This document shows positions 23,506 through 32,891 of a stretch of DNA of 64,000 nucleotides, in pieces. The notes under the pieces are model-generated. The model was not told where the DNA came from, searched no databases, and worked only from the letters and a program-made list of their open reading frames with translations. The translations under genes and the position numbers were made by a program. This stretch comes from CAZZHG01 sp964653655 (GTDB taxonomy: Bacteria; Bdellovibrionota; FAC87; UBA2466), in assembly GCA_964653655.1 (NCBI GenBank), contig CAZZHG010000016.1, forward strand, positions 1 to 64,000. The letters are read 5' to 3'. The stretch's first letter is position 1. Each line of letters begins with the position of its first letter.

Positions 23506-25185
23506 TTGGACACCTGGAAGAGCCTTAGCCGAGTCCTCCTCGTGGGGGTGTTTCTCTCGGGCACGGCCTTCGGGGACGACGGCCACGATCACGATTTACC
23601 GCCCATTGGGCCGATCAAGGAAAACGCACAGACCCAGACCCCGAAATCGAACGTGGCATCGCCCGGTGGGGGCGCGCGCCCGGATTCGGGTGGTCCCGGC
23701 GGAAGCCGCGCCCGCCGTCCTACCGGCGGAGGCACCGGCGGCTGCCGTGTGATTCCCGATACGCTCGCGGATTTCGCCAACGGCGAGCGCTACGATTATT
23801 CCTCGATGGTGACTTTCCTCACGGATCCCCAGTGCGCGGTCGTCGCTCCTCAAGTGAGCCAGATGGCGATCGCAAGCGGAGTCGCATTCCGGGACAAGTC
23901 TCCCTTCAAGTTGGACAGCTTCGCGCGCGGCCTTCCGAAGAACTCCTTGGAGAGCAGCAAGAAGCTCGACCTCGCGCTCAAGGAAATGGTTCCGCCGCTC
24001 ATGCGCCAGAATCCTCTTTCGACCACCGAGATGCTTCCGCTTCTCGGACAGCTCTCGCTCCTTTCGCCGTCCAGCGCGCGTTTCGCGCTCGCGAAAGTCA
24101 TCGAGCAGGAACTCTATGCCGGAGACGGACTGCTGCAGGCGTCCACCGGTAAAGGAAAAGCAATCGCCGCCGGAAGTCTTGCGGCTACTCTCGTGCGCCT
24201 CGGCGCCGGCGAGTCTCTCATCGCGAACGAAATGGCGGAGTCGGTCGAGGACATGGCGCTTCTCGCGCAGGCCGACTCTCTCGCGCGCTACTTCCGCGCC
24301 CTCTCGGCCGCGGCGAGCGTCGAAGCTTCCTTGGTTCCGACTTTCAATCTCACGGCGGGAGCCCTCAACCGCGGCGTCCAGCGCGGCAAGGGAACCTATC
24401 CCACCGGCGCGACGGAAGGCCTCGTGACGAGTTTGTTCGAGGCGATCCGCACCGCCATGTCGGCGAGTGCGGCGCTCGAGCCCGGCGCCGCCGAGCTCAA
24501 TGAAGCTTTCGGGGCGCTCCTGAAAGGCGCGCCCATCACGGCGAAGGAACTGGGCCGCATCTGGAAGGAAGCGGTCCGCGTGCTTGCGGTCTCGACCTCG
24601 CAAACTTCGCTCGCCGACGTGGTGTCGGTGTCGCTCACGCCTGAGTTCATGTTCTTGAAGCCGGCGCAGAAGGAATACCTGATGCAGGCCGCCCGCAACT
24701 ATCCCCAGATCGCGGGGTCGGTGCAGTCGACTTTCCTGAAGAGCTGGGATCGCATGTGGACGGACCTGAACGCGGGCCGCATTCCGGTCGCCCAGTTCAA
24801 TCGGATCAAGCAGCAGCATTTCGAGCCCATGACGGTTTCGATTCTCGAGCTCGACCCGTATCTCATCGATCCGAAGTGGCTCGGCGAAGTGGTTCGCCGG
24901 GGCATGGTGAAGGACGACGATATCGAGCGGCGTTTCCCGCGCTTCGTGCTCGCGTTCCTGGATCGCCGGGACCGCGCCTCGAAGATCGCGACCATGGAGA
25001 CGGGCCTCGAGCCGACGGTCAGCTCGCTCGCGGAAAACTTCGCGGTGCTCTGGAATCTTTCCCAGATCCACATGCCGGCGCTCTCCGAGTGGGTGCGCAA
25101 GAACGACGCCGCCCAAAGCGCGCAGGCTCAGCCGCAGCGCGAGCCGGCTTCGGAAGTGGCCGTAGCACCTGAAGTCGAGCAATAA
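23506..25185 (+). CDS. Exported helical protein of unknown function, about 560 aa
   Basis: The frame is open from 23377, but the signal peptide (SLSRVLLVGVFLSGTAFG) lies inside it. TTG at 23506 would place that signal at residues 3-22 and is my choice, with modest confidence; I see no strong ribosome-binding site. The mature N-terminus is His/Asp-rich (DDGHDHDLPP), then a Gly/Pro/Arg linker. From residue about 75 on, the chain is helical with repeated Leu/Ala helices resembling a HEAT- or TPR-like solenoid. No catalytic motif is recognised. It converges with the reductase gene at 25331, with a palindromic element between. Confidence 0.65.
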   Translation: MDTWKSLSRVLLVGVFLSGTAFGDDGHDHDLPPIGPIKENAQTQTPKSNVASPGGGARPDSGGPGGSRARRPTGGGTGGCRVIPDTLADFANGERYDYSSMVTFLTDPQCAVVAPQVSQMAIASGVAFRDKSPFKLDSFARGLPKNSLESSKKLDLALKEMVPPLMRQNPLSTTEMLPLLGQLSLLSPSSARFALAKVIEQELYAGDGLLQASTGKGKAIAAGSLAATLVRLGAGESLIANEMAESVEDMALLAQADSLARYFRALSAAASVEASLVPTFNLTAGALNRGVQRGKGTYPTGATEGLVTSLFEAIRTAMSASAALEPGAAELNEAFGALLKGAPITAKELGRIWKEAVRVLAVSTSQTSLADVVSVSLTPEFMFLKPAQKEYLMQAARNYPQIAGSVQSTFLKSWDRMWTDLNAGRIPVAQFNRIKQQHFEPMTVSILELDPYLIDPKWLGEVVRRGMVKDDDIERRFPRFVLAFLDRRDRASKIATMETGLEPTVSSLAENFAVLWNLSQIHMPALSEWVRKNDAAQSAQAQPQREPASEVAVAPEVEQ

Positions 25186-25190
25186 ATCCA

Positions 25191-25325
25191 TGTCATCGTG
25201 AGGAGTTCGGCCCGAAGGGCCGCGACGGAACGAACTTTGGCCGTTGCACGTTTGAATTCCGCCTAATCCGCTTTGCCACGGCCAAAGGTCGCTACGTTCT
25301 CGCTACGCTCGGCCTCACGATGACA
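25191..25325. repeat. Palindromic intergenic element, family 1, copy 2 (inverted)
   Basis: A 135-bp imperfect palindrome with TGTCATCGTGAGG and CCTCACGATGACA ends. Relative to copy 1 it is reversed: the AGCGAGAACGTAGCGACC arm is on the right. It starts five bases after the stop at 25185 and ends five bases before the convergent stop at 25331. Confidence 0.85.
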
Positions 25326-25330
25326 AGACG

Positions 25331-26059
25331 TCAGACCAGCGATCTCCCACCGTCGACTTTAAGATCAAAACCCGTGATGTAGGTAGCACCCACCAAAAAC
25401 AGCACCGCTTGCGCGATGTCTTCGGGGGATCCTTCGCGGCCGACAAGCGTGCGGTCGATCGACCTCTTCTTCTGCTCGTCCGTATAAGTTTCGGGAAAGA
25501 GTACAGGGCCTGGGCTGACCGAGTTCACTCGGATGTCGGGAGCCCATTCCTTGGCCAGATTGCGGGTGAGCATGAGCAACCCCGCCTTCGAGCAGGAATA
25601 CGGAACATGGCGCCGCATGGCGCGCTCACCGTTCACGTCGCCGATGTTCACGATGACGGCGCCCGCCTTCATGTTCTTACGAGCGGCCTGACTCAGAAAG
25701 AAAGGCGCTTTCAGATTTATCCGTTCCAAATCGTCCCATTCGGCCTCGGTCACGGTGTCGACCGGGGTGGGATAGAACGTGCTCGCGCTGTTGACCAGGA
25801 TGTCGATGGGCCCGAACGTTTTTTCCGCCTGAGCGACCAGTCCCCCCATGATCGTCATGTCCCGGAGGTCCCCCTGGACTAGGTGGATGCGGTCCGGAGC
25901 GGTCGCCCGAAGGGTTTCTGCTTGAGCCTTCGAGGTGTGGTAGTGGGCGGTAAGGCTAGCCCCTTCCTTTAGAAGGGCTTCGGCCACTGCTCGGGCGACC
26001 CGTTTCGCGGCTCCCGTTACGAACGCGTGCTTACCTTTGAGGCGCATGGGGGGGAACAT
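25331..26059 (-). CDS. Short-chain dehydrogenase/reductase
   Basis: The Rossmann fold is clear: AFVTGAAKRVARAVAEAL (nucleotide-binding loop), GDLRD, ILVNSAS (NNAG-like position), and the catalytic Tyr-x3-Lys as YSCSK, followed by IRVNSVSPGPV and DLKVDGG at the end. The Arg in GAAKR suggests preference for NADPH. The TGAAKR and NSAS motifs recall pteridine reductases (FolM/PTR1-like) more than fatty-acid reductases, but the substrate is open. It is divergent from bioF, 35 bases between starts, so the two may share a promoter region. Confidence 0.85.
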   Translation of the reverse strand: MFPPMRLKGKHAFVTGAAKRVARAVAEALLKEGASLTAHYHTSKAQAETLRATAPDRIHLVQGDLRDMTIMGGLVAQAEKTFGPIDILVNSASTFYPTPVDTVTEAEWDDLERINLKAPFFLSQAARKNMKAGAVIVNIGDVNGERAMRRHVPYSCSKAGLLMLTRNLAKEWAPDIRVNSVSPGPVLFPETYTDEQKKRSIDRTLVGREGSPEDIAQAVLFLVGATYITGFDLKVDGGRSLV

Positions 26060-26094
26060 ACCCCAAAATCCCGGGGCATGGTAAGACCTGGGCC

Positions 26095-27213
26095 GTGGAT
26101 TTTACCCAGAGAATCGATGCCCAATTGGCCACTCTCAGGGCCGAACACCGCTACCGGGAGCTCTTCCGCTCGCCGGAGGAATCCTTCGTACACAATGATT
26201 ATCTGAACCTTTCGAAGCACCCGGCCATTCGGGCGGCGGGCCTCGAGGCGTTGAACGCGGGGGCCCACGGAAGCCGCGGCTCGCGCCTTCTCGGGGGCAA
26301 TCATTCGGCCTTCGAGGAAGCGGAACGGGCTATCGCCCAGTTTTTCCGCGCGCCGGCGGCACTTTTTTTCAGTACCGGGTACCTCGCCAATCTCGCCGTC
26401 GTGGGCGCGCTCGGCGGGCTCGCCGACGTCGTTCTGTCGGATGAAAAAAACCACGCAAGCCTCATCGACGGCGTGATTCTAAGCCGCAAGCCGAAGCGGG
26501 TGGTGCGCCACGGAAACTGGGCGCAGGCGGAAGCCCAGGGCGTTGCGCTTCTCGTGACGGAAGCTCTGTTCAGCATGGACGGAGACTTCGCCGACTGGAA
26601 CGGCATCAAAACTCTTCAGGAACGCACCGGAGGGTTTCTCATCCTCGACGAGGCTCACTCGGCGGGAGTCTTTCCGGAGGACGGCCGGGGGTTCGCGCGC
26701 AAGCACTTCGATTGGGATCGGATGTGCCAGGTAGTCACTTTCGGAAAAGCGTTCGGCGTTTCGGGGGCCGCGGTAATCGGCTCCCAAAAAGTGCGCGACT
26801 TGCTAATCAATACGGCGCGGCCCTTCATTTTCTCGACGGCGACTTCTCCCGTGATTCCTGCGATGGTGACCGCCTCGCTCAAAGTGGTGGGGGAAGCCGA
26901 AGCCCAGCGCAAGGATCTCTGGGAGCGCGCCGAGTGGGTGCACTCGCAGCTCAGGCAAGTCACCACCGACGCTGAGTGGGGGCCACGCTCTCCAATCATT
27001 CCGTGGCGGGTGCCCGGAGAGGCGCGAGCGCTTGCGTTCGCCGAAAGTTTTCGAAAATCGGGTTTCGACGTCCGGGCCGTGCGGTTTCCGACCGTCCCGA
27101 AGGGCGACGAACGGGTGCGCATCAGCCTGAATCTCGGAACCAGCCGGGAAGCGACGCGCGGCCTAGTGGAGGAGATGAGACGCCATGAAAGCGATCTTCG
27201 TAACCGGAACTGA
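26095..27213 (+). CDS. bioF: 8-amino-7-oxononanoate synthase
   Basis: BioF condenses pimeloyl-ACP/CoA with L-alanine to give 8-amino-7-oxononanoate. This PLP enzyme of the alpha-oxoamine synthase family shows HNDYLNLSKHP, GSRGSRLLGGNHSAFEEAE, LFFSTGYLAN, FLILDEAHSAGVFPEDGRG and the PLP-Lys in VVTFGKAFGVSG. The start is GTG at 26095. Length (372) is normal. It overlaps bioD by 29 bases, and the whole bioF-bioD-bioA-ferritin-like run has overlapping ends, so it is one tightly coupled operon. bioB and a pimelate-forming gene (bioC/bioH) are not in this window. Confidence 0.93.
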   Translation: MDFTQRIDAQLATLRAEHRYRELFRSPEESFVHNDYLNLSKHPAIRAAGLEALNAGAHGSRGSRLLGGNHSAFEEAERAIAQFFRAPAALFFSTGYLANLAVVGALGGLADVVLSDEKNHASLIDGVILSRKPKRVVRHGNWAQAEAQGVALLVTEALFSMDGDFADWNGIKTLQERTGGFLILDEAHSAGVFPEDGRGFARKHFDWDRMCQVVTFGKAFGVSGAAVIGSQKVRDLLINTARPFIFSTATSPVIPAMVTASLKVVGEAEAQRKDLWERAEWVHSQLRQVTTDAEWGPRSPIIPWRVPGEARALAFAESFRKSGFDVRAVRFPTVPKGDERVRISLNLGTSREATRGLVEEMRRHESDLRNRN

Positions 27214-27853
27214 TACCGACGTCGGCAAGACGATAATCTCGGGCGGGCTGCTTCGCATGCTGGAGGGGTATCGTACCGCCGCGTACTGGAAACCCGTGCA
27301 GACGGGCACGCTGATCGGAGACGATCGACGCACGCTGATAGAGCTTACGCAATTGCCCGAGACGAGGTTTTTGCCGTCCTCCTATACGTTTCCCGATCCG
27401 GTCTCGCCCCATTTCGCGGCCGAGCGCTGGAAGAAAAAGATCGAGGACGGCGAGATACTCACGGCCTTCCGCCGTCACGTCGACGCCTTTCAGACGCTCA
27501 TCGTGGAAGGGGCCGGGGGCGTACTCGTCCCGTTGAACAACGAGACGCTCTACGCGGATCTCATGAAGAAGATGGAAATCGAAGCCCTGCTCGTCGTCGA
27601 GGATCGGCTGGGCGCCATCAACCAGGCGCTCCTGTCCCTGGAAGCGCTGAAGCGCCGGGGGGTCAATTGCCCCGGTTTCGTTCTGACGAAGGCAGCGGGC
27701 CATTGGGGCAACCGCGAGGCCATCGAGCGCCATTCCGGGGTGAAGTGTCTCACCGAGATTTCGCAACACGGGGATGCCCGTACTTTGATTTCGCTCGTCG
27801 CCGGCGACGACGGCCTGCGCCGGCTCATGGGACTTCCGGTGGTTCCGGCATGA
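27185..27853 (+). CDS. bioD: Dethiobiotin synthetase
   Basis: BioD closes the ureido ring of dethiobiotin using ATP and CO2. The P-loop reads FVTGTDTDVGKTIISG, the substrate-Lys region AYWKPVQTG, and the C-terminal half has LIVEGAGGVLVPLN and VVEDRLGAINQALLSLEAL, all typical. Length 222 is normal. It overlaps bioF by 29 bases and bioA by four (ATGA). Confidence 0.93.
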   Translation: MKAIFVTGTDTDVGKTIISGGLLRMLEGYRTAAYWKPVQTGTLIGDDRRTLIELTQLPETRFLPSSYTFPDPVSPHFAAERWKKKIEDGEILTAFRRHVDAFQTLIVEGAGGVLVPLNNETLYADLMKKMEIEALLVVEDRLGAINQALLSLEALKRRGVNCPGFVLTKAAGHWGNREAIERHSGVKCLTEISQHGDARTLISLVAGDDGLRRLMGLPVVPA

Positions 27854-29178
27854 GCCTTCTGACCCGCGATGAAAAGGTGCTTTGGCACCCCTATACGCCC
27901 GTTCCGCACCTGGGCCCGAAGGCCGTGTTTACGCGGGCCGCTGGCTCTTACGTTTACGATGAGTCCGGGCGGAGGTACTTCGACGCCACATCCAGCTGGT
28001 GGTGCATCACTCACGGACATTGCCACCCGAGGCTTGTCAGCGCGTTGACCCGCCAGGCGGCGCAGATGGATCAGGTTCTCTTTTCTCCGCACACACATCC
28101 CTTGGCCGTAGAGCTTTCCGAGACTCTCCTCGGAGTGCTCGGAAGCCGTTTCGATCGGGTGTTCTTTTCCGACGACGGATCCACCGCCGTGGAAGCGGCG
28201 ATGAAGATGGCCGTTCAGTACTGGGTGAACCGCGGGGTGCGCGGCCGCAATCGGTTTCTCACGATGGAGCGCGCCTACCACGGCGATACTCTGGGCGCGG
28301 TCTCGGTCAGCCACGTCGAGGAGTTTCACGGCTACTTCGAGTCCCTTCGGGTGCCGGCGTACGCGTCGACTGTGCCGTATTGTTACCGCTGTCCCCTCGG
28401 CAAGGCTTATCCGAGTTGTGCCATCGCCTGCGTCGAAAAGGCTGAGGCGACGCTCGACAGGGAAGGGGACAAGATCGCGGCCCTTATCGTGGAGCCGCTC
28501 GTTCTCGGCGCGGGCGGGATGATCGTCTATCCGAAAGAATATCTGGAACGGCTCGTGAAGAAGGCGCGTTCAAAAGGTGTGCTCGTGATTTTTGACGAGG
28601 TATTCACGGGATTCGGAAGAACGGGAAAACCCTTCGCGATGGACCATTTGGAAAATGCGCCGGACATCGTCTGCCTTTCGAAAGGCCTGACCGCCGGCAT
28701 GCTCCCGCTCGCCGCGACCGTCGCGACCGAGGAAGTCTATAGCGCGTTCACCGGCGGGCCGGAAAAGACGCTCTATCATGGGCATACGTTCACCGCGAAC
28801 GCCCTTGGCTGCGCGGTGGCGCTGGAGAATCTTAAGATTCTAAAAGAGGAACGAACGTTCGAGCGCAACGGACGGCTCGTGGATTGGCTCGCCTCCCAGA
28901 CTCCCCGGTTCGCCTCACTCGATCGCGTGGGCGATGTCCGCCACCTCGGTCTCATCTGGGCGCTGGAGCTGGTCGAGAGCAAAGCGACCAAAGCGGTGGG
29001 CACGCCGGCGAATGCCTACGGGTGGAAGGTCGCCGAGAAACTTTGGGAAAAGGGCTTCTGGCTGAGGCCGCTTGGCCAGATGCTTTACGTGGTGCCTCCG
29101 TACTCGTCGACGGTGGAGGATTTGACACCTCTGTTCGACCTCCTTTACACCGAACTGCAGAACGGAGAGCCCCGATGA
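27850..29178 (+). CDS. bioA: Adenosylmethionine-8-amino-7-oxononanoate aminotransferase
   Basis: BioA transfers an amino group from S-adenosylmethionine to the bioF product. Class III aminotransferase motifs are present: WHPYTPV at the N-terminus, the WWCITHGHCHPR segment, FSDDGSTAVEAAMKMA, LIVEPLVLGAGGM, VIFDEVFTGFGRTG and the PLP-Lys in CLSKGLTAG. The frame is open further upstream, but ATG 27850 overlaps the bioD stop (ATGA) and gives the usual start and length (442). Confidence 0.93.
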   Translation: MSLLTRDEKVLWHPYTPVPHLGPKAVFTRAAGSYVYDESGRRYFDATSSWWCITHGHCHPRLVSALTRQAAQMDQVLFSPHTHPLAVELSETLLGVLGSRFDRVFFSDDGSTAVEAAMKMAVQYWVNRGVRGRNRFLTMERAYHGDTLGAVSVSHVEEFHGYFESLRVPAYASTVPYCYRCPLGKAYPSCAIACVEKAEATLDREGDKIAALIVEPLVLGAGGMIVYPKEYLERLVKKARSKGVLVIFDEVFTGFGRTGKPFAMDHLENAPDIVCLSKGLTAGMLPLAATVATEEVYSAFTGGPEKTLYHGHTFTANALGCAVALENLKILKEERTFERNGRLVDWLASQTPRFASLDRVGDVRHLGLIWALELVESKATKAVGTPANAYGWKVAEKLWEKGFWLRPLGQMLYVVPPYSSTVEDLTPLFDLLYTELQNGEPR

Positions 29179-29738
29179 CCTTCGGCCCGAGCCTCAAGCC
29201 CTTTTTGGAATTCGTATCCCAAACCCCCGAACGGGAAGCCCAGTGGCTGGATCTCCTGAGCCAGCTCGAATACGTCGGCTGCCGCAAGATTCTAAAGGGC
29301 GTTCGCTTCGATCGGATCGACGCCTCGATCCTTCAGCACGCGGCCGAGGAAGCTAACCACGCTTGGCTTCTTAAGGACGCGGCCGCGCGTCTCGGCCGGG
29401 GCGGGGCGACCTGGAACGGCAAGCTTTCGGAAATCGGCTGGGCGTACTTTCGGGAGCTGGACGCCCGGGTGTCGGCTCTGCAGACCGAGGGGCATTATCC
29501 CGCCGTCAGCTGGGCCATCGAGCGCCGGGTGATGGAAGTTTATCCGGCGTACATCGCCATCACGAAGGATCCCGGGGTGCGTGGCGCGCTTCAGGAGATC
29601 CTCGCCCAGGAAAAGCGCCACGGCGCCCAGTTCGATCGCCTCGACTTGCCCTCCGAAGTGAAGCGGGAGGCCGCGCGGATCGAAGGGGAGCTGTGGGAGA
29701 AATTTCACGGCGAGCTTTTGGAAACCCTCTCGGCCTAA
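29175..29738 (+). CDS. Ferritin-like diiron protein, fourth gene of the biotin operon
   Basis: ATG 29175 overlaps the bioA stop (ATGA). The 187-residue helical protein has the spacing of a four-helix diiron carboxylate protein: Glu32, Glu59-x2-His62 (EEANH), Glu116 or Glu121, and Glu146-x2-His149 (EKRH). No signal peptide is seen. Translational coupling to bioA argues for a role linked to biotin. Known biotin genes do not include such a protein, to my knowledge. An oxidative step toward pimelate, protection of a biotin enzyme, or iron storage are all possible. It converges with the YihY gene, the stop codons overlapping. Confidence 0.7.
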   Translation: MTFGPSLKPFLEFVSQTPEREAQWLDLLSQLEYVGCRKILKGVRFDRIDASILQHAAEEANHAWLLKDAAARLGRGGATWNGKLSEIGWAYFRELDARVSALQTEGHYPAVSWAIERRVMEVYPAYIAITKDPGVRGALQEILAQEKRHGAQFDRLDLPSEVKREAARIEGELWEKFHGELLETLSA

Positions 29739-30643
29739 ATCGGTCTAGGAACGAGAAGCTCCGGATGCCTGGACGGCGGGCGATAAGCGGGCTGTCTGAC
29801 TTCCGAGTACGCCTTCGAAAACTCCGCGCCGAAGAAAAGAATCAAAGACGAGTAATAGGTCCACAGAAGGATGAGCGCGAGCGACGCCGAGGCGCCGAAG
29901 CTCGACGTAACCGCGCTCTTTCCCAGGTAGAGGCCGATCGCGAATTTTCCGAGGGTGAAGAGCAGCGAGGTGAGAAGCGCTCCCGGCCACGCGTCGCTCC
30001 ACCGCACTCGGGCGTCCGGAAGAAACTTGAAGATCAGGGTGAAGAGACCGGCGATCACCACGATCGAAACGGCGCTGTTCAGCGCTTCGAAGAGATCCGC
30101 CGGAATCGCGAGGCGGCTCGAGAAGAGAGTTCCGAGCAGACTGAGGAACGTCGAGATTACGAGCGATACCAGCATCAGAAAGCCGAGGACCAAAACCATC
30201 GCGAACGACAGAAGCCGCGTGCGGAGGTAGCGTTTCCAGCCGGGGAGTTTCGCCTTCACTTCGGCGCACCATATTTTGTTCAGCGCCGACTGCAGCTCCG
30301 CGAACACTCCGCTTGCCGTCATCAGGAGTACGACGCCCCCGACCACGGTCGCGAGCACTCCGTGGCGCTCGCGTTTCGCGGCGGCGACCAAGGCCTGGAC
30401 CGCGGCGGCCCCCTCCGATCCGACCAGCTCTTTGAGCTGGCGGGCCATCTCCCCTTGGGCGGCGTCCCCGCCGAAGACCAGGCTGGCTATGCCCACCGCG
30501 AGCATGAGTAGGGGGCCCAGGGAAAACGCGGCGTAGAAGGAGAGGGCGGCGCCCAGCCGCATGGCTTCGTCGTCCTCCCAGCGTTCGGCGGCGCGTTTCA
30601 AAGTGGACCACAGCTCGGTAGTGCCGGAGATGAGGCGTTTCAT
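29735..30643 (-). CDS. YihY/BrkB-family inner-membrane protein
   Basis: I choose ATG 30643; the longer frame adds 75 low-quality residues. The protein (302 aa) has six hydrophobic segments and the family landmarks: RWEDDEAMRLGAALSFYAAFSLGPLL at the start, GVVLLMTASGVFAELQSALNKIW, the LPDARVRWSDAWPGALLTSLLF loop and the final GASASLALILLWTYYSSLILFFGAEF. Family members were once called ribonuclease BN and are now regarded as membrane proteins of unsettled function. Its stop overlaps the stop of the ferritin-like gene by two bases. Confidence 0.88.
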   Translation of the reverse strand: MKRLISGTTELWSTLKRAAERWEDDEAMRLGAALSFYAAFSLGPLLMLAVGIASLVFGGDAAQGEMARQLKELVGSEGAAAVQALVAAAKRERHGVLATVVGGVVLLMTASGVFAELQSALNKIWCAEVKAKLPGWKRYLRTRLLSFAMVLVLGFLMLVSLVISTFLSLLGTLFSSRLAIPADLFEALNSAVSIVVIAGLFTLIFKFLPDARVRWSDAWPGALLTSLLFTLGKFAIGLYLGKSAVTSSFGASASLALILLWTYYSSLILFFGAEFSKAYSEVRQPAYRPPSRHPELLVPRPI

Positions 30644-30922
30644 GTCTGGGAATTTTGCAAGCCGCATGCCTCTTGAAGCGGACTCAGGTGATTTTTGCCT
30701 CGGTTTTAGGCAGCTGCCGAGCAAAAGTCCGCCCCTTTTCGCCCCCTGAAACCTGCCGGTATACGACAGGCTGTGAGCCGATCCCGCGAAATCCGGGTTA
30801 ACCCCCGGAAATCCAAACGGGAACCCCCTGTAAAAGTCTTGGTGGGCGGAACCTCTTGTTTCCCCCATTGCGGCGGCACCGCCCTTGCTCTATCGAGCCT
30901 CGGCATTTTGTTGAGGTGACTC
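30644..30922. promoter_or_regulatory. Divergent gap with GTATAC core and GGGTTAACCC palindrome
   Basis: This 279-bp gap lies between the YihY gene and the TPR membrane gene. CGGTATACGAC (core at 30760-30765) shares the GTATAC core of the operator-like set about 117 bases from the YihY start. GGGTTAACCC at 30795-30804 is a ten-base palindrome. Nothing else stands out. Confidence 0.25.
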
Positions 30923-32773
30923 GTGCTGCTCGGTAGGCCGGATGGGATTTCACAAGGTAAGCGTTGGCTGCTCGTGGGGCTTTTGGCCTCGCTCGTGCTC
31001 GGTACGATGGGCGCCGGGATTTACTTCCGTCATTACTACGTAGTGACCATGTTCGGCGTGTGGCTCTCGGTCGAATTCGGTTTGTGGCGGTTTTCTCATC
31101 TCTGGAGAAAGCCCGAGACGACGACCAACGATAGCCTTCCCCGTCTAAGTCAGCTTCTGTCCCTCTACGGGAAGTCCGACGCGGCTTCCGAAAGCCTTCT
31201 CTTCGAAAAAATGAATGAAGCCCGGTTTCAGGGAAACCTGTCCGAGTACGACCGCCGCTGGCTCGATCGCCTGCGTGATCTCATCGAGCTTCGCGCGCTC
31301 GCCTTCGGCCAGCCCGGCCAGGGAAAGCGGGCTTTGCGTCAGGCGTTTCTGCCGGGCGCCCTCGTTCACTCGGGCGACGCCTTCACCGAAAAGGCTCTGG
31401 AGAACGTCGACGAGCAGGACATCACCGACAGTGCGAGCGTCGTGGCGGAACTTTGCTGGAAGCTCTATCACACGTCGCTCGGTGAGTTTCCGGATCTGTC
31501 ACTGCTCGCTCAGAAGCTTTTCAAGGACATTTTCCACGTAAGCCCCGAAAAGGGCCGCGATCGGGTGGAGCGTTTCACCGATCTCATGCAACGCGATTAC
31601 GGCGTGCCCTATCTCGTGCTCAACCTTTTGCACTCGAGGCACATCGCCTCCGCGCGCCAGCTCGCGCAGTCGCTTCTGACCGAGGAGGTGCGTCTGGACG
31701 AAGATCTCCGCTCGGCCCTCTACTGGATCACCGAGGTGGTCTGGTTCTCGACGGAAAAGGAAGGGCCCATCACGGACTTCGAGACGACCATTCGTTACCT
31801 GTATCATCTTTGCTTCACGAATCCGGATAGAGCCGGCTTTCTGGAGATCGACAGCCAGTTCTTCTCTGAGTTCGAAACGGTGAACGAGCTCGCCCGTGAA
31901 GGGCTGCTTTTCAAGGAAACCCTCTTCGAAAAGATCCTCGGTCTCTGGACCGTTTACCCGCGCCAGTTCGACGGCGTCTTCCGCGGGGTGCTGGAGACGA
32001 TCACCGGCCAGCGCAGCAAGATTTACGACAAGCCCGAAGCGTGGCTGAAGTTCTGGGAGCGGGAGAAGGAAAACTTCTCGAAGGATTTGCTCGCGGTGGT
32101 CGAAGGCAACCTGTGCTTCACCCAGGGCCATTTCGACGACGCCCTCGAGTTCTACGAAACGGCGCTGGAACTGAACCCGTCGCTCCGCCCGGCGCGCTTC
32201 AACGCGCTCTTCTGCCACGCCCGGATCCGCGATGAAGAGACTTTCGAAGCCCATCTTGAATCGATCCTGCGCGACGCGAAGCTGCTGCCGTCCGCCCTTT
32301 ACGTAATCGGCGATGCTTACCTGCTCATGGGGAACAAGGAATTGTCCAAGCAGTACTACGATGAACTTCGCCAATGGGACGGCTGGCGCCTGAAGGCCGA
32401 CCACTACCGCTCCACCTTCTGTTTCGAGCACGGCCTTCTCGAAGAAGCTCTCGAAGCCGCGCGCAAGGCGGCCGAGCTCAATCCCCAGGACAGCACTATC
32501 GCGTACCACCTGTCCCGGTGCTACAGCGCGCTGGGCGAGAAGGAAGCCGCGCTCAAAGTTCTGAAATCCGCCGACGTCCCCGAAATCGACTGGATGCACT
32601 ACTACCGTTTCACTCTCGAAAGAGACGCCGGGCGCACGGAAGAGGCGAGCCAAACCCTTCGCGGCCTGTCGCGCGAGTACTTCTCCGACCCCGACGAGTT
32701 GCAAGCGGCCGTCGAGTTCGCGCGCACGAACCAGGACATGGGACTGCTGCGGCACCTGAAAGCCCGCGAATAA
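30923..32773 (+). CDS. Membrane-anchored TPR-repeat protein
   Basis: The start is GTG 30923. Two hydrophobic segments lie near the N-terminus (residues 14-36 and 39-57), followed by a 550-residue cytosolic or periplasmic helical region. TPR motifs are visible in the C-terminal third (GHFDDALEFYETALELNPSL, GLLEEALEAARKAAELNPQD, YHLSRCYSALGEKEAALKVL). Such proteins scaffold complexes. It is monocistronic by spacing: the next gene starts 118 bases on. Partner unknown. Confidence 0.75.
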   Translation: MLLGRPDGISQGKRWLLVGLLASLVLGTMGAGIYFRHYYVVTMFGVWLSVEFGLWRFSHLWRKPETTTNDSLPRLSQLLSLYGKSDAASESLLFEKMNEARFQGNLSEYDRRWLDRLRDLIELRALAFGQPGQGKRALRQAFLPGALVHSGDAFTEKALENVDEQDITDSASVVAELCWKLYHTSLGEFPDLSLLAQKLFKDIFHVSPEKGRDRVERFTDLMQRDYGVPYLVLNLLHSRHIASARQLAQSLLTEEVRLDEDLRSALYWITEVVWFSTEKEGPITDFETTIRYLYHLCFTNPDRAGFLEIDSQFFSEFETVNELAREGLLFKETLFEKILGLWTVYPRQFDGVFRGVLETITGQRSKIYDKPEAWLKFWEREKENFSKDLLAVVEGNLCFTQGHFDDALEFYETALELNPSLRPARFNALFCHARIRDEETFEAHLESILRDAKLLPSALYVIGDAYLLMGNKELSKQYYDELRQWDGWRLKADHYRSTFCFEHGLLEEALEAARKAAELNPQDSTIAYHLSRCYSALGEKEAALKVLKSADVPEIDWMHYYRFTLERDAGRTEEASQTLRGLSREYFSDPDELQAAVEFARTNQDMGLLRHLKARE

Positions 32774-32891
32774 TTTCGGAAAACAGAGCAGGCCTAAGTC
32801 CCGGGGATGCCTTCCCTTTTTGTCTTGCTCCGATCTCGATCTCCCTGTACAACGCAACGATTCAAAATTGTGGATTGCGGAGGGTAGATCA

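Noticed and set aside
23596..25191. 531-codon minus-strand frame opposite the exported helical protein
   Set aside because: Arg/His/Glu-rich shadow with no signal or motif, while the plus strand has a signal peptide.
7334..30765. GTATAC cores at 7334 and 30760 as full members of the operator set
   Set aside because: They lack the flanking T and A of TGTATACA; a six-base core is expected by chance several times in 64 kb, so they are listed only as weak sites.
32774..32891. Possible terminator after the TPR membrane gene
   Set aside because: AGGC...GCCT with CCCTTTTTG is suggestive, but the stem is too short to support.
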